Origin: a virus
DNA: 20,659 nt
Reading direction: 5' to 3' (one strand)
IMG/VR virus record: IMGVR_UViG_3300025138_000481
Coordinates: 1-20,659 of that record
Positions within the stretch are counted from its first letter, which is position 1; every line of letters begins with the position of its first letter. The notes under the pieces are model-generated. The model saw nothing but the letters and a program-made list of their open reading frames with translations. It had not been told where the DNA came from and did no database searches. Shown here piece by piece: positions 6,074 through 14,646 of this stretch. Position numbers and translations under genes: made by a program.

Positions 6074-7504
6074 TTAAGCACCTGCACCATGTATTGTTTT
6101 AACTGTACTTCCAGCTGAATTTTTAATTAAGAGAGTTGATAGTGATTTCATTTCGGCTGAACCAATAGCATCATTAGCCATCTTTGCCTCTGTTACCTGA
6201 TTATCAGATATCTTTGCCGTAGTAACTGAATTAGAAGCTAAATGCTCGGCATCGATAGAACCAGCTGCATAGTGTTCTGAATTAATAACATCGTTAGCTA
6301 TTTTAGTTCCATCAATAATATCAGCTGCTAAGTGAACACGATCAATAGAACCATCTACATAGTGTTCAGAGTTAATAGCATTATCCGCAATCTTAGCACT
6401 AGTAATTGCATCAGCCGCTATTTTAGCTGTAGTAACATTCGCATCAGTTATTTTTATTGTGGTAATACCATTAGATGCAATATTATTAGCTCCAATAAGT
6501 CCACTTTCCGGAACACCACTAGCCGACATTAATAATACATGATTAGCAGTTCTATGTTCAAGTTTTGCAATTGTAATAGCATTATCTGCAATCTTAGCCG
6601 TGGTAACATTAGCATCTACTATCTTTACAGTTGTAACTGAGTTAGTCGCAATCTGAGCTTGACCTACAGCGCCTGATGCAAACTTTGCAGGTGTAATTGA
6701 TGCATCTGCAACTTTCGCTGTAGTTACAGCGGCATCATTTATCTTGGCCGTAGTAACAGCACTACTTGCAATATTACTTGCAGTAATTGTTCCACTGCTT
6801 GGAACACCTGAACTAGACATCTTTAAAACATGATTTGCAGTTTGATGTTCAAGTTTAGCAAGAGTAATTGCATTATCAGCAATCTTGGCGGTGGTAACAT
6901 TAGCATCTGCAATGTGTGCAGTATCTATTGAACCATCGGTATAATGTTCTGAGTTAATTGCGTCATCTGCAATCTTTGCTCCAGTTACGGCATCAGCTGC
7001 AATCTTAGCCGTGGTAACATTAGCATCTGCTATTTTTGCAGTAGTAACATTAGCATTTGCTATTTTTGCAGTAATTACTGCAGAGTTGCCTATTTTATCA
7101 CTTGTTACGTTTAAGTTAGTTATTTTAACTGCTGTTACTGCGTCAGTTGCGAGTTCAGATGATCCAACTGAACCAGCGTTAATTTTAGCAGCATTAATAG
7201 CATTATTTTCAATCATAGCCGTATTAATTGTATTTGAAGGTACAAAGAATCTTCCGGCTGCAGAATCAAAGCCTATACCGTTTGCACTATCTTTTTGTAG
7301 GCTTGATTTAATTAATCCTATAATATCATCTGAGTCAGTTTTTTGTACGATCTCATTTACATAGTTCATTGACTGAACTAAGTCGGAATCATTTGCTCCT
7401 CCAACATTGAGTTGAGTGAGATCACCTAGATGATTTGATATAGTATTTGTTTTTACAACAAGTGTTGATATAGGATCTACTAGGTTTATAACTGTTTTAG
7501 CCAT
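6074..7504 (-). CDS. Repeat-rich tail-fibre protein (476 aa)
   Basis: After an N-terminal part (residues 1-90, with VINLVDPISTLVVKTNTIS and FDSAAGRFFVPSNTI), most of the protein is a run of decapeptides of the form (A/N)-(V/I)-T-x-A-K-I-A-D-(A/N), to about residue 450. The last 26 residues (SLSTLLIKNSAGS...) form a short C-terminal strand. Regular hydrophobic spacing suggests a beta-helical or solenoid shaft, probably trimeric, as in other phage fibres. A longer period is also visible: AITxAKLEHxTANHVLxMS occurs twice and INSEHYxxGSID three times. The ATG overlaps the preceding gene's stop by 8 bases. It is likely the shaft of a host-contact fibre, with the next protein possibly attached to it. 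Confidence 0.85.
   Translation of the reverse strand: MAKTVINLVDPISTLVVKTNTISNHLGDLTQLNVGGANDSDLVQSMNYVNEIVQKTDSDDIIGLIKSSLQKDSANGIGFDSAAGRFFVPSNTINTAMIENNAINAAKINAGSVGSSELATDAVTAVKITNLNVTSDKIGNSAVITAKIANANVTTAKIADANVTTAKIAADAVTGAKIADDAINSEHYTDGSIDTAHIADANVTTAKIADNAITLAKLEHQTANHVLKMSSSGVPSSGTITASNIASSAVTTAKINDAAVTTAKVADASITPAKFASGAVGQAQIATNSVTTVKIVDANVTTAKIADNAITIAKLEHRTANHVLLMSASGVPESGLIGANNIASNGITTIKITDANVTTAKIAADAITSAKIADNAINSEHYVDGSIDRVHLAADIIDGTKIANDVINSEHYAAGSIDAEHLASNSVTTAKISDNQVTEAKMANDAIGSAEMKSLSTLLIKNSAGSTVKTIHGAGA
6150..7234 (-). repeat. Degenerate 30-bp coding repeats of the fibre shaft
   Basis: The decapeptide repeats are visible in the DNA as a 30-bp period. The clearest tandem pair is 7021-7050 and 7051-7080, which differ at 5 of 30 positions by eye, preceded by a more diverged unit at 6991-7020. 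A longer similar block of 77 bases occurs at 6541-6617 and again at 6832-6908. These are coding repeats, not intergenic ones. Confidence 0.8.
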
Positions 7505-7703
7505 TTAACTTCTCTACAATTTGTGTTAACATTTTTTTAATATCGCATACTTCATCTTTTAATTCACTTAATTCTTTTTCTTGACTAAGTCGTTGAGCTT
7601 TTCTTCTTTGAGCAGCTTTAATTTCTTCTTTATTAGTATTTAATACAGCCCCGTTCTCATCTTTAACGTAACCCCAGTGACCTTCAACTCTAGTATGCTT
7701 CAT
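7497..7703 (-). CDS. Small charged coiled-coil protein (68 aa)
   Basis: From the ATG at 7703-7701 the protein reads MKHTRVEGHWGYVKDENGAV, then a basic helix (EEIKAAQRRKAQRLSQEKEL) and a heptad-like tail with L/I/V spacing (LSELKDEVCDIKKMLTQIVEKL). An in-frame GTG at 7712 would add four residues. I prefer the ATG because MKHxRVEG is a natural start I associate with a small protein near fibre genes of T4-like cyanophages. The start overlaps the end of the 522-aa gene and the stop overlaps the fibre ATG by 8 bases, so it sits mid-operon. It is probably a coiled-coil adaptor or assembly factor, a role I infer only from shape and position. Confidence 0.65.
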   Translation of the reverse strand: MKHTRVEGHWGYVKDENGAVLNTNKEEIKAAQRRKAQRLSQEKELSELKDEVCDIKKMLTQIVEKLNG

Positions 7704-7704
7704 A

Positions 7705-9273
7705 TTAAACACTCAATGCAATTGATCTTAAACTTTGAAACTTAGGAACGCGTGCTTGATTTGTGCTCCTCATAACTATCTTTAACTGATACTTAGTAAA
7801 TGCAGCCATGGATCCACCTTGGCCGCCTATAAGATATCTATACTCTCTAAATATTGTAGGATTATTGTCTTTAGGTAATATATTCTCGGCAGTAGCTAAA
7901 GTGTATGTTTTTTCATTTAATATCTCATCAGCAGTTCCTGTTCTAAAATATAACTGAAAGTCACACTCTTCCGGTATGTTGGCTTCAAGTAAGACTCTTA
8001 GACCTACTGAGTCAGTTTCTAATGTTATAACTCGACTTATGTGTGTTGCTGCATGACTACCACGCGGTGCAGTTTCAACAACAAAGGCTAAAGGAACATT
8101 GAATCCTGTAGTAGTTGTTGATGCTTGCTTATCAATAATATTGTTAACTAAAGTTGCCGATGTTCTCTGTAAGTCAATCATAGGCGAAACATTATTAGCA
8201 GATGATGTCATATTAACGTTTATTTCTAGTGATTTTACACCTGATCCTAACTCCGCAGTTTCTGATGTTCCATTAGCTACTAAGAACATTTCTGTTCCTT
8301 CATTATTTTGATTTAATTTTATACCACTAAAGGTAGATCTTTTTTGAAATGCAGTCTCTGTTCCAGCAAACGATTTAGCTGATGTTGTCTTTATAGCCGC
8401 GGTGATTGTAGTATCTTTAGGTTCTAGTGTTGCTGTGGCTGGATATATCAAACTATATAATATATTTTTTGTACACTGAACTACGCTTCCACCACCGATA
8501 TTACTTTTATTAGCATTAGCTCCAGCTTGAACAGTATAGCCTGTGAAATCTCTATTTATGATAGCTCTACTTCCATTTATTTGTGCTGTTGTTAATCCAC
8601 CAAATGCAGTCGCTCCGCTTATAACAACCGTATCTCCTATTTGTAAACCATGGTTTAAATGTAAGAATTTTAAAACATTACTACTAGCAGTTGTAGTTAT
8701 AGGATCTGTTCTTAATGTTGACTTTGGCAGAGCTGCATTATTTAACTTAACTGTTGCACTAGTACCTTTAAACTGCGCACGATGTAAAACAAAGCTTAAG
8801 TCTTGATTTTGTGCTGGTGTAAATGTTACACCATTTTGGGAATAAAATAAACTTCCAGAGATAGGTTGTTTATTTACTCGTTTTTCAGTTGATCCATATG
8901 TAAATTCATTTATTTCAGCTACATATATTTGATAATCTTTTGAATCAGCAGTTACAATTAGTGCGTAATCTTCTTGTCCTTTTAAAAAAACAGGCTCATC
9001 GAAAGTAAACGAAGTCGCGGTTAGTGCTGGACCTACAAGATCAACATTTACTTGAGCCGAAGACTTTGCTACTTGTGACCCTGGGATTATTTCACTGGCT
9101 GAAGGAAGTCCATTTACCATTGGCCTTAATTGTATTTGAACTGGTAAAGATGAATCTTTTGTAGCAAAGAATAAGTCAACTTTTGTTACATATATTCCAT
9201 TTGTCTCATCAACAAAGAATGATTGACCAATTGGCTGCTTATTGAGTTGATAACCGGTTGATGTTACTGCCAT
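7705..9273 (-). CDS. Virion structural protein, companion of the DUF4815-type protein (522 aa)
   Basis: The N-terminal half holds two related openings: NKQPIGQSFFVDETNGIYVT (residues 11-30) and NKQPISGSLFYSQNG (134-148). Between them is a beta-rich segment with LPVQIQLRPMVNGLPS. 'QSFFV...GIYVTKVDLFF' is a signature I know from the C-terminal parts of very long cyanophage structural proteins. Residues 208-221 (HGLQIGDTVVISGA) start a second, small beta domain. The C-terminal half is beta-rich and ends SLRSIALSV. The ATG lies inside the end of the 1319-aa gene (10-base overlap), with an AAAAGGA ribosome site. It is probably part of the baseplate periphery or fibre base, together with the 1319-aa protein. 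Confidence 0.75.
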   Translation of the reverse strand: MAVTSTGYQLNKQPIGQSFFVDETNGIYVTKVDLFFATKDSSLPVQIQLRPMVNGLPSASEIIPGSQVAKSSAQVNVDLVGPALTATSFTFDEPVFLKGQEDYALIVTADSKDYQIYVAEINEFTYGSTEKRVNKQPISGSLFYSQNGVTFTPAQNQDLSFVLHRAQFKGTSATVKLNNAALPKSTLRTDPITTTASSNVLKFLHLNHGLQIGDTVVISGATAFGGLTTAQINGSRAIINRDFTGYTVQAGANANKSNIGGGSVVQCTKNILYSLIYPATATLEPKDTTITAAIKTTSAKSFAGTETAFQKRSTFSGIKLNQNNEGTEMFLVANGTSETAELGSGVKSLEINVNMTSSANNVSPMIDLQRTSATLVNNIIDKQASTTTTGFNVPLAFVVETAPRGSHAATHISRVITLETDSVGLRVLLEANIPEECDFQLYFRTGTADEILNEKTYTLATAENILPKDNNPTIFREYRYLIGGQGGSMAAFTKYQLKIVMRSTNQARVPKFQSLRSIALSV

Positions 9274-12200
9274 TTTTGATTATCCTTTTTCATTGTTAAG
9301 ATCTTTCCTAAAGCTCGCCACGCTGGTCTCATAATATATTTTGAAGTAATATCAAAAGCTTTTTGTGACATGGTAAGTTTAGATTTATTATATTTAGCTT
9401 TATAATACTTAGTTAAAAATACTCCTGTATATTTATTTCCTAATGCATTAGCTATCTTTGGTCCAAACCAATCATAAGCCACAAATAAGAGAGGATCTGT
9501 TTTTCTAAGTTTCACTCCATACTTTCGAAGTATACTAAAATGATTATTGGTAATAAACCCGCTATTAAATGTTGCAGTACAAATATAAGTTCCTGTGCCA
9601 CCATCACTACTGTTATCGCTATTATCTCCAGGAGCTTCGTCAATTCCCATATTTGAGTAACCTAAGCTACTGTTACTAACATTATTATTACTGCCACCGC
9701 CTGGGCTTGGTCCATTTCCGTCATTATTATCATCATTATTATGATATACCGGAGGCGGTACGTTAAATCCTTGGACGTTTAGTTGTCGAGTAGATGAGTA
9801 AGTTGCTTTCTTTGTATCTAAGAATCCAGTGGCAGAGTAAGTAGCTCGAGCTATACAGCCTGCATCTACTTCTTTATCAACGCTTATATCCAAGAACTTG
9901 ATTTGTCTAGTCCCAACTCTAAACCTTATACTATCATTATTTGGAATAATAAGAGATCCTGCAATTTCGCCATTGTTATCTGATGTAATAGTATTAGTTC
10001 CATCAGGATGCGCTGTTAAACCATTTAATGTATTGCCAAAGTCTGTAGTATCTGCACCGTGAAAGACAAATGTCTCGGCTCTTGCAAAAGCAGATATATT
10101 TATTCCGTCCATTAATGCAAACATTCTTGTGTTAGGCCTTAGACCTTGAACTTTAAAATGAACTTTCTTTGATCTCATAAAAGGTAATAACGCAGTTTGT
10201 AATACTCTGTCTTCGACTAGGTCAAGAATTGTTTCTTCACTTACAATTCGATTAACCATTCCTCCTTGACTATTTGTACTTGAACCAACATTTAAATTTT
10301 CATTTGGAATACCGCCCCAACTCCAGGACCAGTTATTCCAATTATAAGCATTAGAAGAGGCAAGTCTGGTACCGCCTGTAATAATTTTATCAGGTAATCT
10401 ATTTACGTCTCTCCACTCATCGGATGCTGGAGATAAAGTTACTAGTCCTTCATATATTACCACTGCGAATGGATTTAATAAAACAAACTTAGTGGCCTCA
10501 CTCTGATTAATATATGGTACTTCATCATACGCCATATAAACATTATCGCCTTTACGTATGGTGTTAGTAGAAGACGCTGAATCATAAAGAAGCCTTACAT
10601 TATCTTCATAAAACGCAGGTCTCATATAATGATTAAGAGGATCTATTGAAGCACGATGACCCTCTGATAATCTGGCGTCAGTAAAAGTATGATCACAAAA
10701 TTTATCTACAAAGAAACCTGACTTAGTTCTATCATTACCAGCTGAGTCAAGAGTTTGTAAGTATTTAGTATCAACTTCTAATAAATTTAAAGAAGCTACT
10801 TCCTCTACATTACTCAATCTAGTTTCAAGCTTAGATATATCTTTCATAGTAAATCTTCTGTGCTCTAATTTACTAGTTATTAAGTCAGAATCATTATCAG
10901 TATTTGGTCTTAAAAATACGTCATATAAACCTAAGGTTTGATCAGGTGTGTTAGGTGGAACTGGGTTAAAATCAGACATACCAGTAATAAATCTTATAAC
11001 ACCTTCTCTATCTATTACAAGCTTACCAGCTTGAGCTAAAAAGTATTCATTATCACTTGTTACTAATGTTCCTGGTTGAGGCTGCTCAATTACTCTAGCA
11101 GATGAACCAGTGAATGTTCCATCTGCATGAACAACTGACCTAAAGTCTAAGTAATTTCTAAGCTTTACTTTTCTGCCATTACCAGTTCTAAATGTAGGTA
11201 TTTTATCATATGTTACTTGACCGGTGTATGAGTTAACCGCAAACATATCACCAGCAACTCCATGTTCAAAATACCTGTATTTTACTTGACATGAATCTGG
11301 CGTTGAAAGACCAGGTTTTAAGTTTAACTTACCTAAACCATAAAAATTATCTCTTTGACCGTCATCGAGTGTAAAATTATTCGTTCTTAAAGTATTACTA
11401 TCGCCGGCCTTTATAACCTCAACTACATCAAATATATCAGGCTTAGATAGCCCTAATGAAGTTGAACCAGCTATTATCTCAGTTATAGTAGTTAATGTCT
11501 TTGTTTTTATTGAAGGACTTCCCTTATTAACATATGCTAAAATTTCAACGTTTTGACTACCAGGCAGTCCTGTTATAGTTGATGATTGTGTTCCATTTCC
11601 ACCAATCGAAGGATTAGTAAAATCTACACTTGGATATATTACACTACTGTCACTTCCTACAATCCATTCACTAACATTTGTAAATGTTTCTCCTGATGCA
11701 GATAAGCTTATTGAAGCTTGGCCAGACCCATTGGAAGTTGCAGTAAATCGACGCTGAACCGCAAATGATATATCTGTTATAGCCTTAGGTCTAATATTTG
11801 TGACAGGAAACAAAGCTTTAGTATTAAATGGATCTTTCAATACTGCCTTAACGTTTTCAAGTTCAGGATTAAAGTACTCTGATGTGCTTGTACCTATACT
11901 CTTAACATTTCTAAAAGCTTGTCCGGAATTCATTTGTACATCAAATAAGTGGTACTTCAACTTATTTTCAAAGTGGCTAATTGCCTTAACTTTAGCAGTT
12001 CCAATTGTGGAACCTCCATGATTCTTTGCATTTCTTAAATTTAGTGTAGGAAACGGATTAGTTGCACCCGGAAGATCAGGTAACCCGTCAGTTTCTGGTG
12101 AGCTGTCAGTATTTACTACTACTGCATTACCATAATCAACTGCTGTAACATCATTGTTTATAGTAACAGTTTTAGTAGGCTTGTTAATTCTTATTGTACT

Positions 12201-13223
12201 AGGAAAATCTCTTGAGGCTCTAAAACCATCTACGACTGCCGTACCAGGACTAACATTTAAGTTTAAATGAGTGCTTTCAGAATCTAAAGAAAAGTTTATA
12301 TCAAATGGTTTTACTATGTAGTCACCTGAGTTTTCAAATATACGCTTAGCTATGACATCACTTGGGATATTATATGCATCATTTACTGATATTGCATTAA
12401 AGATCTCACCGTTTTTAACAGTTGCTACATGTATAAAGTTTTCGTCTGAATTTACTTCGCTTTCAACGGCGATGAATAGAGTAATTCTATAGCGATCCGC
12501 ACCAGGAGCAGTTAAGTTAGGAGCCGCACCTTGATTATCAAATAAGCTCGTATCATCAGCTGCTGTTACGATATCTTCTGAAACTATAAAACCTAAGTTA
12601 GCTGAAGGTATATCTGTATATCTTGAAATAACTTTTGACTGATTTGATGTAAATACAAAATGACCTCTTGCATAATATATTCCTGAAGCAAGGGTAGCTA
12701 AAGTTCCTACTCCAACTGCTGGATTAACAGTTGTGTTTGTAGACTGAACTGTCAGAGTAGTAGAACCGTTACTAATATTTTCGCCAGCACTCATTCTAAT
12801 AGGATTCGTAAACACTGTAGCAGAAGTTGTATTAGTATACTGAACATATATTGTGTCAGGATCTGATCCAGAAGCTGCTAAAACTTCTAGTACTTTAGCT
12901 TGAATTGAAGAAGTAGCTCCAGTAAATGTAGTTCCTACTAAAGATAGAGTATCTGTAGGTAAAGTATTAGTGGTTGTATCTAGTTTTATAAATTCATACT
13001 TAGGATTTATGTTAGCGCCACCTGGCTTAACGACAGCACCTTCTTTAAATATGTTATCACCAAATCTTTGTATTTGATTTTGAAGTATAGATTGTAATTG
13101 AGTTACTTCGCGAGCTTGTAAAGCCTTACCAGCATTAAAGAGTATTCGATGATAACCAGCGCTATCTGTAAAGTCATCTTTATAAGTTGTCTTGAATGCA
13201 TTGGTTGTAAGTGTTGTAGTCAT
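9264..13223 (-). CDS. Large DUF4815-type virion structural protein (1319 aa)
   Basis: The N-terminus carries a phrase typical of DUF4815-family tail proteins: YHRILFNAGKALQAREVTQL (residues 24-43) followed by QSILQNQIQRFGDNIFKEG (44-62). This is a helical start before a long beta-rich body. Residues ~1161-1212 are a low-complexity Asn/Asp/Gly/Ser linker. It leads into a compact, basic, helical C-terminal module (about 1213-1319) with a single cysteine in TYICTATFNSGFI and a PAWRALGKIL end. The ATG at 13223 has an AAGGA site and follows gp8 by 11 bases. The family is common in marine T4-like phages as a baseplate or fibre-network component. It is the largest protein here and probably a scaffold for peripheral fibres; its exact position in the virion is not known to me. 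Confidence 0.8.
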   Translation of the reverse strand: MTTTLTTNAFKTTYKDDFTDSAGYHRILFNAGKALQAREVTQLQSILQNQIQRFGDNIFKEGAVVKPGGANINPKYEFIKLDTTTNTLPTDTLSLVGTTFTGATSSIQAKVLEVLAASGSDPDTIYVQYTNTTSATVFTNPIRMSAGENISNGSTTLTVQSTNTTVNPAVGVGTLATLASGIYYARGHFVFTSNQSKVISRYTDIPSANLGFIVSEDIVTAADDTSLFDNQGAAPNLTAPGADRYRITLFIAVESEVNSDENFIHVATVKNGEIFNAISVNDAYNIPSDVIAKRIFENSGDYIVKPFDINFSLDSESTHLNLNVSPGTAVVDGFRASRDFPSTIRINKPTKTVTINNDVTAVDYGNAVVVNTDSSPETDGLPDLPGATNPFPTLNLRNAKNHGGSTIGTAKVKAISHFENKLKYHLFDVQMNSGQAFRNVKSIGTSTSEYFNPELENVKAVLKDPFNTKALFPVTNIRPKAITDISFAVQRRFTATSNGSGQASISLSASGETFTNVSEWIVGSDSSVIYPSVDFTNPSIGGNGTQSSTITGLPGSQNVEILAYVNKGSPSIKTKTLTTITEIIAGSTSLGLSKPDIFDVVEVIKAGDSNTLRTNNFTLDDGQRDNFYGLGKLNLKPGLSTPDSCQVKYRYFEHGVAGDMFAVNSYTGQVTYDKIPTFRTGNGRKVKLRNYLDFRSVVHADGTFTGSSARVIEQPQPGTLVTSDNEYFLAQAGKLVIDREGVIRFITGMSDFNPVPPNTPDQTLGLYDVFLRPNTDNDSDLITSKLEHRRFTMKDISKLETRLSNVEEVASLNLLEVDTKYLQTLDSAGNDRTKSGFFVDKFCDHTFTDARLSEGHRASIDPLNHYMRPAFYEDNVRLLYDSASSTNTIRKGDNVYMAYDEVPYINQSEATKFVLLNPFAVVIYEGLVTLSPASDEWRDVNRLPDKIITGGTRLASSNAYNWNNWSWSWGGIPNENLNVGSSTNSQGGMVNRIVSEETILDLVEDRVLQTALLPFMRSKKVHFKVQGLRPNTRMFALMDGINISAFARAETFVFHGADTTDFGNTLNGLTAHPDGTNTITSDNNGEIAGSLIIPNNDSIRFRVGTRQIKFLDISVDKEVDAGCIARATYSATGFLDTKKATYSSTRQLNVQGFNVPPPVYHNNDDNNDGNGPSPGGGSNNNVSNSSLGYSNMGIDEAPGDNSDNSSDGGTGTYICTATFNSGFITNNHFSILRKYGVKLRKTDPLLFVAYDWFGPKIANALGNKYTGVFLTKYYKAKYNKSKLTMSQKAFDITSKYIMRPAWRALGKILTMKKDNQKWQ

Positions 13224-13234
13224 ATGTTATATCC

Positions 13235-14635
13235 TTAAAGTGTAATCACAACTTTTATGTCTTCTGTCTGGTTTGCTGATCTAAAAACAGGTGCTCTATT
13301 TTCTATATATAATATGTCTCCAGACAATTTTTCGATATCATCAATAGTAAAAGCATCCGTATCCCCATCGACTCCGGATCCAACTAATGTTCCGGAAGCG
13401 CCACCACCTTGTATTACCTCACCTTCGACAAATGGTTTAAATCCAGTTAGTTCTGACTGATGAAAGAATATTCTATCACTATCAACATCATCAATGTGTG
13501 CCTGAGCTCCAGAGTTTTGTCCTGTTATAACAACGTCTTTAAATGACGTGCTTGCGGTTGCCTGTAATTTTAAGAATCTTAGTACTTTACCGCTTGTGCC
13601 TGAAAAGTCAGAGTCAGTGGCTGCAATTTTAGGATCTCTTATTAAGGCAACTTGTCTAAAATCTTGACTAGTTAAAAAGTTACTGTCTTCAATTCCAGCA
13701 GGCTTAGTGTTAAACATAAGAGATGTAGACTTTAAGTCCACTCGAGGGTCACTACCCATTCCGCTATCAGGACCAATTATCGTTCTTGCGTTGACACCCG
13801 TTCCTCCTCCACCATTAAAAGCTATACTAGCAAAATTATAACCTTGACCCATAGTCATGGTACTATCAGTACTAGAATCCAGTTCTATCTTAACAACAGA
13901 TCCACCACTCACAAATGCAGTAGCAGCAGCTCTTACACCATCACCGTTTATTGTTACAGTAGGTGCACTCGTATATCCCGTTCCTCCTGCCGTAACTGAC
14001 ACGGCAGTTATCTGTCCTGGAACAGCCGCATTTTGAATTAGCAACTGCTCAGATTCAAGTAATGTATGTGCTCTTCCCAAGGTAGTAGTATCAAGTATTT
14101 CTTCGATTGGTATAAAGTTTGCCGATAAGAACTTACCTGATCTAGCACCGCCTAAAGTATATAAAAATTTCCATATGTAACCGTCACTAAGCTTAAAAGG
14201 TCTCAATGCTTTAGTAGCATCGGTTGGTTTAGTTGGTTTTACGGTAGAAGTATTAATACTCCCAGTATTAGACTTTCCTTGCTGTAAGCATATAAAAACC
14301 TGATTATCTTCGGTAAAAACATAATAGCTATTATTAGGTATCTCAGTGAAGTCATCATCATAAGCTTGATATATCGCACCTGATGTCCAGTTATATCTTG
14401 GTATTACAAATGAAAGATCTGCTGCAGTTTTTATAGATTGCAGTCCTGCTCTTAAGTTTCTTATATCTCGAGGTGAATTTTTAGGATTAGGAACAGTTTC
14501 ACTACTATCCCATTGCTCAGATTTTCCTATGCCAATATAATACTTATGTGTAGAAGTAGCACTAGGAAAAAATAATTCCTGAAAAACTGTTTGAGCAAAT
14601 TGTTGTTTAAATTTATCTGTGATAATTGCAGCCAT
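13235..14635 (-). CDS. 8: Baseplate wedge protein gp8, enlarged by an internal insertion (466 aa)
   Basis: Several segments match T4 gp8 in order, from memory: GKSEQWDSS (residues 37-45; T4 GRSEPWSS), VIPRYNW (77-83; T4 VIPRRDW), DGYIWKFLYTL (151-161; T4 DGYVWEYLFEI), FRQVALIRDP (326-335; T4 FRQISIITNP) and the C-terminal ILYIENRAPVFRSANQTEDI (441-460; T4 MIYMENRPPIIMAMDQTEEI). T4 gp8 has 334 residues. The extra ~130 here lie mainly at about 205-290 (GGTGYTSAPTVTI-type beta repeats rich in glycine) and 340-435. In T4 gp8 is a dimeric wedge component that binds gp6, gp7 and gp10. An AAAGGAA site precedes the ATG, and the gene follows the gp10-like fibre. Confidence 0.85.
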   Translation of the reverse strand: MAAIITDKFKQQFAQTVFQELFFPSATSTHKYYIGIGKSEQWDSSETVPNPKNSPRDIRNLRAGLQSIKTAADLSFVIPRYNWTSGAIYQAYDDDFTEIPNNSYYVFTEDNQVFICLQQGKSNTGSINTSTVKPTKPTDATKALRPFKLSDGYIWKFLYTLGGARSGKFLSANFIPIEEILDTTTLGRAHTLLESEQLLIQNAAVPGQITAVSVTAGGTGYTSAPTVTINGDGVRAAATAFVSGGSVVKIELDSSTDSTMTMGQGYNFASIAFNGGGGTGVNARTIIGPDSGMGSDPRVDLKSTSLMFNTKPAGIEDSNFLTSQDFRQVALIRDPKIAATDSDFSGTSGKVLRFLKLQATASTSFKDVVITGQNSGAQAHIDDVDSDRIFFHQSELTGFKPFVEGEVIQGGGASGTLVGSGVDGDTDAFTIDDIEKLSGDILYIENRAPVFRSANQTEDIKVVITL

Positions 14636-14646
14636 TTTGTATTCCT

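Noticed and set aside
6150-7234. CRISPR-like regular repeats
   Set aside because: The 30-bp period is continuous coding sequence for decapeptides, with no spacers and degenerate units.
7011-7364. Plus-strand open frames inside the repeat fibre and other structural genes
   Set aside because: They are mirror frames of long minus-strand genes that have ribosome sites and recognisable proteins.
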